The notes: generated by a model not told the origin, from the letters alone. A stretch of DNA of 64,000 bases from Platanthera guangdongensis (GCA_039583875.1 CM077161.1:65539885-65603884); one strand, 5' to 3'; shown: positions 44,532 through 56,384, numbered from the stretch's first letter. Made by a program: numbers and translations.

Positions 44532-45158
44532 CCGCTCCACCATCAGCATGAACTTCTTCAACAACATTCCCTTAAACCTGTCCCAAGAGCATCCATCTAT
44601 ATGGTTTTCCTTATCTCTGATCCACCAACCTTTAACATGGCGTTTCAGTTGGTACACAACGACCATTACCTTTTGGTCTTTAGAAATTCCCGAGTAGAAA
44701 AGCATCTCCTCAATATAAATGATCCAGTCATCTAATGCCATGAAATCAGCTGTCAAATCATAAGTTGGGGTTCCTAAGATCTGGAAATGCGAGATGAAAT
44801 TCAACTTTGGAGGCAACAAAACAGGAGGCACTAAGGTTTCAGGGGGACCGCCACAGCCTGATCCACCACACGGGCCTGCGCACTAGCTGCTGCCCTAAGG
44901 TGGCGGTCAACAACGCTTGCATTTGCACTTGCATCGCAACCATCTGTCTCAACAAAGCTCATTGCTCGGATGCAATTCCTCTATCATCGCTTCACTATGC
45001 GCTCTCGAAGACTCACCCTCGGACTGGGGAGCTAATCTTAGCATATTACACTTCGGGCCTATGACACCTCCATCTGCACAAGAAATATAACAGAGGTTCC
45101 GGTCGGGACCCCACACCATATTCCATCGACAGTCGGCGGAGTTACATGTTAATATCAA
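44532..45158 (-). pseudogene. gag: Element E gag, N-terminal half
   Basis: Minus frames: RLAPQSEGESSRAHSEAMIE (45158-44949), then after a stop MPPVLLPPKLNFISHFQILG, TADFMALDDWIIYIEEMLF, KDQKVMVVVYQLKRHVKGWW and CSWDRFKGMLLKKFM. This is a gypsy gag core (WW box, W.F...). LTR L cuts it after the FKGMLLKKF segment. TTATATTTCTTGTGCAG before the first ATG resembles a splice acceptor. Confidence 0.8.
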
Positions 45159-45246
45159 AATACCAATTGAATCCTAATTCAGAGTAGTCTAGCGGAAGCT
45201 TCAAGGGTTAACTTAAACTCAATACATGCAAATGTCCACCATATAC

Positions 45247-45378
<132 letters not shown>

Positions 45379-46274
45379 CTCAGGAATATTTACAACATAC
45401 AAAAAGTCACGGCCTTAAGGCCTTACAGTTATGTTCCAAAAGTGTGGTTTATAGACATTGGCGTGCAGGCTATACACACATGAAAACATAAAAAAGCCTT
45501 CACTTGGCCTTCGGGGGCCGGCATAGCATAAAAGGGATGCAACTCGCTATATCCCGCTCAGCTCTCCAGCACCTACATAGGGACAATCCACCACAAGGGT
45601 GGCAAATAAGGCAACAGTCATCCTTAGCTGGCAAATTTATAATGAACCTTCCTAATACCCGAGGCAGCGGTAATCCTTCCCTGCATGCATAGAAACCAAC
45701 TATATATATATCACAAGAAGGTACAACTTAAGCACCATTCAATATCACAAATGTCTGCATCAACTACCAAACGTTTCGTGCACTCAGGGCACATTATCGG
45801 TGTACCGGACTTCCCGGGTCCCACCACCATCCACAGTCCCAGACTTGATGGTATACTTTAGGATTCTAGTCTTTCTGGCAGGGGGCCTAAGACTCTCATT
45901 ATACCAACGACGAAAGCTAGTTACTTTAGGAAATCTAGCCCGCATGACATAATGCAGGTACAGTTCATCTACAGCCCGTTGTTCAAATCGCTATGCCAAT
46001 GCCGACGGTCACAGCCATCATGGCGAACGACAAGATGTGGCTCAGCCTCCCCTATCTCGTTCGGCTTACTATCCTTCTTTAGCTGGGTTCTTCAAGCTCT
46101 CAGCTTCAGATGCTGCCCACTTGGTCCCCAGGTCCAGAGCCTGCAAATGACACACAATGGCGCACTCATAGCCATAGCTAGACACCCAGACTCACAGCTT
46201 ACCTGGTAGCCCCACGGTCTCCACAAGACAGGCCCTGCAAGTATGTTGGATCTTGTGGCCAACCTTAGAGTGGC

Positions 46275-46303
46275 GGGGGGGGGGGGGGGGGGGGGGAGGG
46301 GGG
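46275..46303. repeat. Poly-G run (G22 A G7)
   Basis: It sits at the junction between LTR E and LTR D and could form G-quadruplex DNA. The length may be inaccurate in the assembly. Confidence 0.85.
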
Positions 46304-46304
46304 G

Positions 46305-47870
46305 CGTAAATAAGGTATGTAGCGTTATTTGCAATTTATAATTATTATGGTCTAGAAAATCGAGTTCTGGAACCTACTGCAGGCGTTAGGTATCTAATGC
46401 TCAGCGGTAAGATTTGTAACTCATTTTCCTGGGCAGTTGCGCTTGAGCAAGACCCACAACACAAACACGTACTTTTCAACACCAGAACAATCACAGAATT
46501 AATCAACTCAGAAGCATAAATTTCATTGCATGAATTAGAATATCAATTGTTCTACATGATTACAAAAGTGTGATCTCCGTGACGCCGGAGATCAAAGGCG
46601 ATAAGTAATAAAAACTCTTTTGGTTTCTATACCGATCCACTCCACGGACCGGTTGGCTCTTTCCCCTTCTCTCCGAGAAAGGTCTTCAAGCTGGCTCTTC
46701 ATCTCCACACAAGGAAGGGTCTTAGAGCCCCGCTAGATCCGCTCGATCTACATGTCCCTTCCCTGGGACGATTTCTCACTTATCCTCCTCAGAAACGAAC
46801 CTCCAAGTCTATTTCTCACAAAACCCTTCCCGGATTTTGATGACCTTCCGGTCAATTTCCCTCACCACAAGATTCAGAAAAGAAAAGATTACAAATAAGA
46901 GGATGTATAAAATTTAATGGTTGAAGTTCTCCATCTTGAAGGCTTCTTCGTAGAGCGATCCGTGACCGGTGCTTGAGATCTTCATTTTCTAGCGATTGGT
47001 CGGCTCTTCGTATTCGATGTAGATCTTGGATCGCCGGAGTCCTTCATTCATGAACGGGAGGGAGATGGATGTCTTCTTCTTCGACGGAGACTTGTGGAAT
47101 GGAGCATAAGAAAGAGCGGACGAACTCTAGAATGCACGAACTCCCATACTTTCTTTCTCTTCTATCCAGGCACAAAAACTAAGGCGGCTTGTTATACGTC
47201 TTGATGAAAATAGGCTACCACCGGCAGTAATACTAGCGCCCGGCAGTAGGTTTGCGCGCTTGTTGTGTAAGCTTTCATCCAAATCTGGAATAATATTTCA
47301 AATGAATCATTCTCTTTCAAATTGCTAGCGCCACGCGATAGAAGGTACTGCCACGCAGAAGGTCATTAATACGATGAATCCTTTTCAAAATGGCTAGTGA
47401 AGCGTTGTAAGAACTGTAGACTGGTGGTAGGTTGATTTCTCGATAAATCCTTCACGACATTCGTCGAAATACTAGTGTGGTGCGGTAAGAACTATCGCCA
47501 GCGGTAGTTCTGTTTTTTGAGAAGTCGTTTTGATATTCGTCTAGAGGTTAGCGCGGCGCGGCAAGAGCTAGCGCTTGGCAATAGTTTCCCGAGAGGTTGG
47601 ACAAAATAATTCCTTATTCTAGCGTGTGCGTTAGTACTAGCGCGGCGTGGTAATTTCCCGAGCTCCTTGTCCAATTAATTCACGGGTACCGCCCCGACGG
47701 TAACTATTACCGCTCGGCGTTAGCATCCATAGGAGAGTTCTTCTTCTTTGCTTGAACTTGTCAACCTGCACACTCTATCAACACAAGAGGTGGTCAAATA
47801 CAACCTGGGATTTGATATTCTCAAACATAGACAATATGAAACATCGGTTCCAATAAGCTACCCCTTTTGA
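46305..47870 (-). repeat. LTR D
   Basis: About 1.57 kb. U3 (47200-47720) has an irregular array of CTAGCGC / GCGGTA words at 40-60 bp spacing. The rest is leader-like. Edges are inferred from the polypurine block and from the poly-G junction. Confidence 0.6.
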
Positions 47871-47959
47871 TAATATCTAATCTCGTTCATGAGAAATAAT
47901 ATAGTGCATTATAGTAGAGTAATTTTCATGTTTCTGGTTTTCTATATAGCTCCCTTACA

Positions 47960-48130
47960 CACACACTCCCCCTACCTACGTGTTCTACATGCTCCCCCTA
48001 TCTATGTGTTGTATGTGCTCCCCCTATCTATGTGCACACATAGAAAGAAACTCCCCCTACATGAGATCATACCAATGAACAATTCTCTTGAACAATCTCT
48101 TCTCCCCCTTTGATAGTATCCAAAGGGGAG
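47960..48130 (-). other. Multiplied polypurine tracts of element D
   Basis: Five CTCCCCCT motifs on plus (AGGGGGAG on minus) lie at 47967, 47992, 48019, 48051 and 48102, separated by CTATGTGTG-like spacers. Multiplied polypurine tracts before the 3' LTR are described for Sireviruses. Confidence 0.8.
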
Positions 48131-48747
48131 TGCACAACCAACCATACATGCAGGATGAAATAATCAGAATATGATAAGCATTATAAATACAGTAAACAAC
48201 ACACATAAACAGGACAACAAGAAGGTAGAATCATACGGGTGTCCCAAGAAATGCAAATCAGAGAATATGTAGCCCATGGGTAAAACAAATGAGCAGATAA
48301 CATAGACATAAAGTAAATTTCATTTCAGAATGTATATGCAGTGCACAACATAGATTAAACTAGGCACATAACAAGTAATACTACAATACTTCGAGAGTGA
48401 TAGAGTGGATCACATGAAAACATTGTAAGCGTCACAAGTATAAATCGTATGCTAGTACATATGTATTAAAAACATATAGTGCAATTTCTATCCAACTCTT
48501 ATGCATGGAGGCGTTAGAGAGGGTAATGAAGTGTGTACGTGTAGCATCGACATAGAGAAAACACTAAGTAGAAGTATCATTTTTTAAATGTTTTATCTCG
48601 ATCCTATAAAATGCTTAACACAAAAGAAATAGAGTGAACAATCACGTCACATACCAATCTACGTCTTACCAAGACTAGAACAAAGGGAACTAAGCTTAAG
48701 GAAGAGTCTATGCACAAGATCAAAATGACTCTTTGAGCCAAGATGCT
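48131..48747 (-). other. Element D 3' UTR
   Basis: AT-rich sequence without a recognisable frame on either strand, next to the start of LTR F. Nothing else is seen. Confidence 0.5.
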
Positions 48748-50925
48748 TGTAACGGCCTGAAACTCAAAAGAGCGATGGGAGGCATTTTGGGCCAAATTTG
48801 GTATTTGGCAGGGGGCACACGGCCTAGAACACGAGCGTGTCCCAGTGCGTGTCAGGCTCGAGTCGACGATTTGGCTGAGAGGTCGACGAATTTTGGAGTC
48901 GATGATCGTCGAGCAGCGAACACGGCCTGAGACACGGGCGTGTCTCAGGGCGTGTCGAGCTCGTGTCGACAATCGGCCCAGGAAGTCGATAGTTTCACTC
49001 GACGATGTGTCGAGACAGGGAACACGGCCTAGGATACGGGCATGCCCAAGGCCGTGTCGGGTGGTCGACAAACTGCGCTCGATGAAGTGTCGAGACAGTG
49101 AACATGGCCTGGAGCCCAGGCGTGTTTGGGTTTGACACGGGCATGTCAAATAGGACACGGGCGTGTCTAAGACCCGTGTGAGTCTCGGGTTAATGTTGGT
49201 CCTGTATTGATGGTGGAAGACGCCCGGGTACACGGGCGTGTACTGGCTGACACGGGCGTGTCATGTCGAACACGGGCGTGTCGGATGACCGTGTGTTTTT
49301 CGAGACGCGTCGATTTTGATGGCAAATGAGGGACACGGCCCTGGACACAGGCATGTCGCAGGCCGTGTTCGGCCCAGGTTTTACATTTCATCTACGGATC
49401 GTAGCCGTTCGTTTCCTTATTTTGGGATCCGACGGTTGGGGGTTCTTCCTACTGGGATATACCCGGGATTGAGCCTTTAAAACCCTCATTTCACTTGAGT
49501 GGTTCTCTTTCTAAGTCTAGAGAGAGGGGAGAGTAAAGGAGGAAGAAGAATCCTAGATCCGGTCACCGGCGGAGTTTCGGAGCTCCAAATCGCGAACCGA
49601 CTTCGGATATATGGAGGCAAGGAGAATGCGGTGCTTTTCATCCGCTTACATTTCCATGGCGCCAAGTAAGAACGCTAGGGTAACGATTCTCTACTTGAGC
49701 ATGTGAAGCTCTACTTCTTTCGCATAGGGAAGCCCGCTCTCGTGAGTTTGCAGTGAGATTGAGGCATTCCTTCGGGCAGACGTGAATAGTCCCAATTGTG
49801 TACATGTAGAGTCCGTAATCGAGAATAGATATATGCATAATGTGTGAAGCCTACCCGAACAAGTTGGTCTGCATCGGTGATGTTGTATTGCATAAATGGC
49901 CGGAGAAGACTCTGTGCGAATGTTTGTTTTTCGAGATTTCTACGCGGTAGATTGCAACAGGGAGCCTTGGGGATTAACTCCGAGGTGCACCCGAAAAACT
50001 GGGCAGATGCGTGGTTCTGCCAACGTGGTGGCCTGGGAGCCAACCTAAACATAACTGGGTTATGTGATTGTATGGGAGATACAGGACTCGGGGAAGCTTG
50101 ACCCGCGCAGACGACTTATTTGACGTTGCGGTGTGAGCAATGGGTCAGGTGGAACCGTACCCGATCTATGTAGTTCGGTTAAAGAGACCCAAAGTTACTT
50201 GGCACTTACTGTTGGCATAGATGGAGGGTCTTAGGCAGTGGCCAAAAAGACCAGTTTCTCACGAGATATTGTCGTCGTGGGGTCGGTGGTGAGTCACCGA
50301 ACTTTGGGCGTGATCATCGAGAATGTGCCCTGAGTGCACGGGGCATGTGGTCGTGCGTGCTTGCGCCTGTGATGTAGTTTTGTTACATTACTGCTTGGTT
50401 ATGCTAATAAAGTGCAGGGAAGGAGTATCGCCACCCCGAGTTCGGGGGCGGGATCGTTATAATTTGGTCAGCATAGCTGACCGTTGCTTTTGTTTGCCAC
50501 CGTTGTGGTGGATTGTGCTTGCAGGTGATGCGGAGCTGAGTGGTAAATAGCGGGCTAAAGCCCAAGTTGCTGAGCCGGCCCTCGATGGCCTAATTTTGAG
50601 TGTTTTCTTTTATTCATGTATGGTCGGCCTGCATGCCGAGGTTTGGAAAACATGTAATTTGAGGAAAACAATTGTAAGGCCATAAGGCCAGTACTTGTGT
50701 ATTTGTACTTCATTCCTGTTGGCTTTGTAGTGGACATTCTTGCTAGTGTTGGGTTCTTTATTAATGGAATAATTTTAATTGCTTCCGCTAGAATGCTCTG
50801 TGTAGGACATTGTTATCTGTTGGATGGTTTACATTGAGTAACCACCCGGTCTATCTGTGGTATATGGCGTCGGGCCCTGGACAGACCTACTGCTATATGC
50901 TATGCGATGGATAGGGGGTGTTACA
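48748..50925 (+). repeat. 5' LTR of element F
   Basis: TGTAACGGCC...GGTGTTACA. U3 48790-49380 carries ACACGGCC / GACACGGGCGTGTC words. A TATA-like TTTAAAA at 49476-49482 precedes a leader with AGTCTAGAGAGAGG. The 3' copy starts at 56399. Confidence 0.9.
49476..49482 (+). promoter_or_regulatory. TATA-like box of LTR F
   Basis: GAGCCTTTAAAACCCTC follows the palindrome-rich U3. A weaker match than in the other LTRs. Confidence 0.4.
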
Positions 50926-50928
50926 ATT

Positions 50929-50943
50929 TGGTATCAGACTATT
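50929..50943 (+). other. Primer binding site of element F (initiator tRNA-Met type)
   Basis: TGGTATCAGACTATT lies 3 bp after the LTR end. The first ten bases match the Met site. Confidence 0.85.
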
Positions 50944-50995
50944 GGTTTCGGTCAGGCTTAAACTGAATTCGTGGTCGAATTCTTTTTAAGGGGTG

Positions 50996-51151
50996 GTGAG
51001 TACATGTGTGTGCGTCATCGTTATAACAGCAAAAGAACCCATGAATGTCCACTTAGGAATGAAAATACACGTGTTTGAGGAACTTGCGTGTTCCTATAAT
51101 TGCTGTTTGCAATTTTGTATGGTCACTTAACGGTGTTTTGTACCACTATAG
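50996..51151 (+). other. Candidate intron in the leader of element F
   Basis: GTGAGT (50996) is a strong donor match and CCACTATAG (51143-51151) an acceptor. The exon after it begins GTGACTAGAAGCGGT, the VTRSG start of gag, with no in-frame ATG before it, so the Met codon may lie across the junction or be lost. This is weaker evidence than for the gag-protease segment, because no second copy supports it. Confidence 0.35.
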
Positions 51152-52288
51152 GTGACTAGAAGCGGTGTTGGGTCATCAGAACGCCGAGTTTCGGAGGCTA
51201 GTAGTGCACCAAATGACGCTCCTGCAACACCTCCATCGGCTGAAACCATACGATTGGTTGCCGAAGCAGTGTTTGCCATGATCATTGCGCAGCCTGCAAG
51301 GCAAATACATTAGCCCGCTCCTACGATAGAGCAGGTAGCTCTTGTAGAGGTTGAGCCGAGAAGAGTGCAGCAGGTAGTAGTGGAGCCATTGGTGCCGAGG
51401 AGGGCAACCGAGAGATAGCTCAAACATGCCATGAGCTTTAATCCTCTGGTATTCTCGGGGTTGGGAACTTGGGAAGACTGGCTCTCCCATATGAAGAGAG
51501 TCTTGACAGCGACGGAGACGGAGGGGTGGCAGATGACCACTATAGCTACGTTCCTGTTGGATGGAGAAGCTAGGCTGTGGTGGGAGTGTTTGGAGCTGGA
51601 TCTATTGAGAGGAAGGCAACTTACAGACATCTCGATGGAGGAGTTCTCGAGACTGTTCTTGGCTAGGTACCTCCCTTCGACTCAGAGGATAGCTTTGGAG
51701 AATGAGTTCCAGAGGTTGGTACAAGGAGAGAGTAGCGTGGATGAGTATCTCCACGAATTCACTCGGTTGGGTCAGTATGCTAGCTCCACCATCACTGATG
51801 AGGAGCGCAAGACAAACCGATTCTATGAAGGTCTGAGAGATGACTTGAGGCTACTAATCTCGGGACTTATGACGCAGGGTTTCTTGACCTTGGTCAATAT
51901 GGCCCGGTCCTTGGAGAAGGACATGAAGAATGTTCAAGCGAAGAGAAGCTTGGGTGATAAGAAGTCTGAGTTCAAGGTGCCGGCTAACTCAAAGTCTGGG
52001 TACCGTAAGTTCTTTAAGAAGGCTAGGACTTTGGGTCTAGCTCCTTCTTCCGGTGCTTCTGGGGCAACTACGGGTCGGACCCCGGTGCATGTTTTACTTG
52101 TGGGAAGCCGGGGCACTTTGCCCGTGACTGTTGGAGCGGACATCCCAAGTCCGAGATGAAGCCGGGAGCGACTTATGAAGAGAAGGGCAAGGCAGTGGAG
52201 TCAACCGCATCCCATTATGCTACGGCTCAACCAAGGGTTTGTAATCTTGGCCAATAGGAGGCCATCAAACAAGCGGATGTGGTGACAG
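51152..52288 (+). pseudogene. gag: Element F gag
   Basis: It begins VTRSGVGSSERRVSEASS, with TAG at 51311 (likely Gln). Core: SFNPLVFSGLGTWEDWLSHM, ATETEGWQMTTIATFLLDGE, ARLWWECLELDL, SMEEFSRLFLARYLPST, ENEFQRLVQGESSVDEYLHE, FTRLGQYAS, and FYEGLRDDLRLLISG. A frame change near 52070 is followed by an intact CX2CX4HX4C knuckle, CFTCGKPGHFARDC (about 52090-52131). AQPRVCNLGQ, TAG and EAIKQADVVT lead to the intron donor at 52288/52289. Confidence 0.88.
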
Positions 52289-52365
52289 GTACGGTTTAAT
52301 TTGTAACAAGTTAAATTTCTTTAAATACTTATTTTGCGTATGTTACCTTACCATTGCTTGTTTAG
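52289..52365 (+). other. Candidate intron between gag knuckle and protease in element F
   Basis: 77 bp, about 70% A+T, GTACGG...TTGTTTAG with a pyrimidine-rich end. It contains in-frame stops (TAA at 52297 region) and 77 is not a multiple of 3, so gag and pol can only be one frame if it is removed. Removal joins ADVVT to FVLICGFLVRALFD through a Gly codon in phase 1, exactly as in element A at 11219-11314. No transcript evidence is available. Confidence 0.65.
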
Positions 52366-52751
52366 GATTTGTTTTGATTTGTGGTTTTCTGGTGAGAGCA
52401 CTCTTTGATACGAGAGCTTCACACTCCTTCTTGTCCGAAGGATTCATATCGCGCATCAGAGTACCTTTTTCGATGGCGAAGGATAAGTTGGATGTGTTGT
52501 TACCGAATGGGTGTTCGATGCGCGCAGATAAAATCTGCAGTGTTAAGATTCGTATTGGGAATCAAGAGTTCAATCTGCAAGCATCGTTACTACCGTTGGT
52601 GGAGTTCGACGTTATATTTGGCATGGACTGGCTCTCGGAGCAGCAAGCCTATATTGATTACAGTCGCAAGGAAGTCAAGTTGGGAGCAAGCCGTGAGACG
52701 ACTTTTACGGGCTTGAAAGGGTCGAGCAAGATGTTGATGTCTGCTCTTTAG
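52366..52751 (+). pseudogene. Element F protease
   Basis: Active-site region LVRALFDTRASHSFLS: the catalytic Asp-Thr is kept but the Gly is Arg, which should kill activity. Then FSMAKDKLDVLLPNGCSMRA, KIRIGNQEFNLQASLLPLVE and FDVIFGMDWLSEQQAYIDYS. A TAG at 52749 (likely CAG to TAG) ends the open segment, and the frame continues into reverse transcriptase. Confidence 0.88.
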
Positions 52752-53756
52752 GTGGTGAAGGCGGTTCGTGCTGGTGCAGAGCTGTTATTTACACTAGTGG
52801 AGGTTGCAAAGCCAAAGACTACGTTGGATAGTATTTTAGTGGTAGCTGAGTACCCTGATGTGTTCCCCGCCGATCTTCCTGGAGCCCCGCCTCAACGGGA
52901 GATAGATTTCACAATTGAGCTAGTGGCAGGTGCGAAGCCTGTGTCACGATCTCTGTATCGGCTAGCGCCTAAGGAAATGGCGGAGCTGAAGGTGCAACTT
53001 CAAGATTTGTTGGAGCAAGGGTTTGTGCGTCCACGTTCGTCGCCTTGGAGCGCACCGGTCCTATTTGTAAAGAAGAAGGACGAGAACTTGAGACTTTGTA
53101 TTGATTATCGGGAGTTAAACAAGCTAATGGAAAAGAACAAGTACCCAATCCCAAGGATCGATGATCTTTTTGATCAGTTGGTCGGGTCTACGGTGTACTC
53201 TAAGTTGGATCTCAAGTCTGGTTACTATCAGTTGAGGATAAGGGAGAGTGATATCCCTAAGACAGCGTTCAGTACAAGATACGCGCATTAAGAATTTACG
53301 GTCATGCCATTTGGGCTGACTAATGCGCCGTCGGTGTTCATGGATTTGATGAACAGGACCTTCAGGGAGTACTTGGACCATTTTGTGATCGTCTTCATCG
53401 ACGATATTTTGGTGTACTCGCAGAGTGAGGAAGATCACCTCAGGCATCTTTATTTGGTTTTGGAGATGCTCAGGAGGAATCAATTGTACGCCAAGTTCTC
53501 GAAATGCGAGTTTTGGTTGTCCTCAATGGCGTTCCTCGGTCATATAGTGAGTGGAGAGGGTATTGCAGTGGATCCGACAAAGACTGTTGTGATACGAGAG
53601 TGGCCTGAGCTTTCTACGGTAGCGGAAGTCCGGAGCTTTCTGGGGCTTGCCGGCTATTATAGGCGCTTCGTAGAGAACTTCTCGAGGATAGCGTTACCTT
53701 TCACTACTTTGACGAGGAAGGAGCAGAAGTTCGTTTGGACGTCGGAGTGCGCGTGA
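52752..53756 (+). pseudogene. Element F reverse transcriptase
   Basis: [120 protein letters not shown] at 53289, and [20 protein letters not shown]. Then the catalytic [33 protein letters not shown] and [22 protein letters not shown] at 53754 fits CGA decay. The catalytic box is intact. Confidence 0.92.
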
Positions 53757-54190
53757 GCTTTTGAGGAGTTGAAGTGTCGGTTGACCACGTCGCTAGTTCT
53801 TAGTTCGCCATGTGGGACCGAAGGTTTTGAGATTTATAGCGATGCTTCGAGCAATGGTTTGGGTTGTGTGCTGTTAAAGTATGGAAGGGTTATAGCGTAT
53901 GCCTCGAGATAGCTGAAAGTCCACGAGAGGAACTATCCGGTCCATGACTTGGAGTTAGCGGCCGTGATTTTTGCATTGAAGCTATGGAGACATCATTTGT
54001 ACGGTTTGAAGATTGATATCTACACCGATCACAAGAGCCTGAAATATTTACTGGATCAGAAATATCTGAACATGCCGTAGCGTAGGTGGATGGATTTCCT
54101 GGGGGACTATACATTCAAGATCCACTACGTGTCTGGTAAAGACAATGCGGTTGCAGACGCGTTGAGTCGTCGGGCCCCAGCTCAAGCCAA
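53757..54190 (+). pseudogene. Element F RNase H
   Basis: AFEELKCRLTTSLVLSSPCG, GFEIYSDASSNGLGCVL (first Asp), VIAYASR with TAG at 53910, VHDLELAAVIFALKLWRHHL (Glu), IYTDHKSLKYLLDQKYLN (Asp), TAG at 54078, and [13 protein letters not shown]. The two stops sit where Gln is normal in relatives. All active-site residues are present. Confidence 0.9.
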
Positions 54191-54213
54191 TTGGCTATCG
54201 GTCCATGACGAGC

Positions 54214-54804
54214 GGTTGGTTCGGTAGTTAGAGGCGTTGGAGATCTCTTGCATAGACAAGCAATCAAGTGCTGAAGCATTATTGAATTGGAATAAAGTCC
54301 AATATGACCTGGCTGATCGGATTCGGCAGGCGTTGGATATGGATGTCCACATGAAGCAACTCATGATAGAGGCTCTAGATGGGTCAAATTCCCAATTTGT
54401 TGTGGAGGACAGATTACTTTAGAAAGACGGTCGTCTGTGCGTCCCAAGCGTGGGAAATTTGCGTGTGGAATTGTTGTACGAGGCGCATCATACCAGTACT
54501 CAATTCACTCGGCGAGCATGAAGATGTACCGCGATGTTAAGAAATTATTCTGGTGTCTAGGACTGAAAAAGTATGTGGCGCTCTACATGGAGAAGTGTCA
54601 AACTTGCGCCTTGGTGAAGGCGGAATGCCAAAAGCCGGGAGGATTCTTGAAATCCTTGCCTATTCCGGAGTGGAAGTTTGACGACATTACTATAGACTTT
54701 GTGCACGGGTTGTCAAGGTCACAAAAGGGAAACGACGCCATTTGGGTGGTCGTAGATCCTCTAACGAAGGTGTCGCATTTCATTCCGCATAGGAAGGATA
54801 ATCC
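54214..54804 (+). repeat. Tandem duplication in F integrase, copy 1
   Basis: 591-bp unit. The GGTTG pentamer sits at 54214, 54805 and 55396 and marks both junctions. It has two nonsense codons (54225, 54420) that copy 2 lacks. Confidence 0.95.
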
Positions 54805-55395
54805 GGTTGGTTCGGGAGTTAGAGGCGTTGGAGATCTCTTGCGTAGACAAGCAATCAAGTGCTGAAGCAATATTGAATTGGAATAAAGTCCAATATGACC
54901 TGGCTGATCGGATTCGGCAGGCGTTGGACATGGATGTCCCTATGAAGCAACTCATGATAGAGGCTATAGATGGGTCAAATTCCCAATTTGTTGTGGAGGA
55001 CAGATTACTTTGGGAAGACGGTCGTCTGTGCGTCCCAAGCGTGGGAAATTTGCATGTGGAATTGTTGTACGAGGCGCATCATACCAGTACTCAATTCACC
55101 CGGCGAGCATGAAGATGTACCGCGATGTTAAGAAATTGTTCTGGTGTCCAGGACTGAAAAAGGATGTGGCGCTCTACGTGGAGAAGTGTCAAACTTGCGC
55201 CTTGGTGAAGGCGGAATGCCAAAAGCCGGGAGGATTCTTGAAATCCTTGCCTATTCCGGAGTGGAAGTTCGACGACATTACTATAGACTTTGTGCACGGG
55301 TTGTCAAGGTCGCAAAAGGGAAACGACGCTATTTGGGTGGTCGTCGATCGTCTAACGAAGGTGTCGCATTTCATTCCGCATAGGAAGGATAATCC
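54805..55395 (+). repeat. Tandem duplication in F integrase, copy 2
   Basis: It differs from copy 1 at about 20 positions by my count (near 96.6% identity) with no indel. The unit is 197 codons long, so the duplication kept the frame. Confidence 0.95.
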
Positions 55396-56384
55396 GGTTG
55401 AGAAATTGGCAAAGTTGTATGTAGATAATATTATGTGGCTTCATGGTGTGCCCCACAACATCGTGAGTGACCGAGATGGCCGGTTCACATCTAATGATTG
55501 GAGGCTGGTGCAGCAAATGTTGGGAATAAAGCTGAGGTTTAACACAGCCTTTCATCCGCAAACGGATGGACAGACCGAGATGGTCAATAGGACAATGGAA
55601 GACATGCTTCACATGTGCGTCCTGGATTTTGGAAAGCAGTGGGAGGACCACTTGTACTTGGTGGACTTCGCGTACAACAATAGATACTAGGCAAGCATAC
55701 AAATGGCACCCTTCGAGGCCCTTTATGGTAGAAGATGTCGCACGTCGTTGTCATGGTTGGAAACAAGCGAGTCAAAGTAGTACAAGCGTCTAGAGGTGGA
55801 GGATGCTACTTCTTTGGTGAGAAACATTCGGGAGAGGTTGTTAATCACTCAGGACCGCCAGGCTAAGTACTATAATGCCGAGCACAGGAACATGGAGTTC
55901 GCTGTTGGTGATTGGGTGTACTTGAAGATCAAGCCATTCAAGGGTGTCTCGCGGGTGCGGCGCTTGAAGAAGCTAAGCCCGAGGTACCTTAGACCGTTTG
56001 AGGTTCTGGAGCGGATTGGTGAAGCAGCGTACCGGTTGAAGCTGTTAGTGGAGCTTAGTGGTCTACATGATGTATTCCATATATCGGTGCTACGGAAGGC
56101 AGTTTAAGAGCCAACGCAAGTGATCGTGGTCGATCAAGTGCCGGTTGATAGTGGGTTGATGACGAAGGTCAAGCCCGTAAGTATTGAGGACTCGAAAGTC
56201 AAGCGACTACTCAATAAAGATATCAGGATGGTCAAGGTCCGTTGGGACAATTATGTTCGGGAGGAGCTCTCTTGGGAGCGAGAGCAGACTATGCTTGAGG
56301 TCTACCCGGAGTTGATTTGCTCAGGTACCGTTTAAGTTTTATGCTTATCTTTCCTTTATGTAATTTCGTGAGTGAAATTCTTTT

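Larger units (their letters stand above)
46305..48747 (-). mobile_element. Element D: 3' LTR and 3' UTR of a Sirevirus-like copia element
   Basis: Minus-strand 3' UTR (48747-47871), multiple AGGGGGAG motifs, then an LTR start near 47870 (ATATTATCAAAAGGGG) and an LTR body to about 46305. Coding parts are absent. AAGGGGAG + CTCCCCCTTTGATAG-type ends and repeated polypurine tracts are known Sirevirus features. Confidence 0.7.
54191..56335 (+). pseudogene. Element F integrase with an internal tandem duplication and chromodomain-like tail
   Basis: The region LEALEISC...HHTSTQF, the finger CQTCALVKAECQKP and the first catalytic Asp (DDITIDFVHGL) occur twice, 591 bp apart. The second copy continues to KLYVDNIMWLHGVPHNIVSD (second Asp), HPQTDGQTEMVNRTMEDML (Glu), VDFAYNNRY and a TAG. 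Then MAPFEALYGRRCRTSLSW, AVGDWVYLKIKPFKGVSRVR, SPRYLRPFEVLERIG, GLHDVFHISVLRKAV with TAA, and KVRWDNYVREELSWE ... VYPEL, the Tekay tail. Both repeats carry the same one-base loss before YSIH. Confidence 0.9.
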
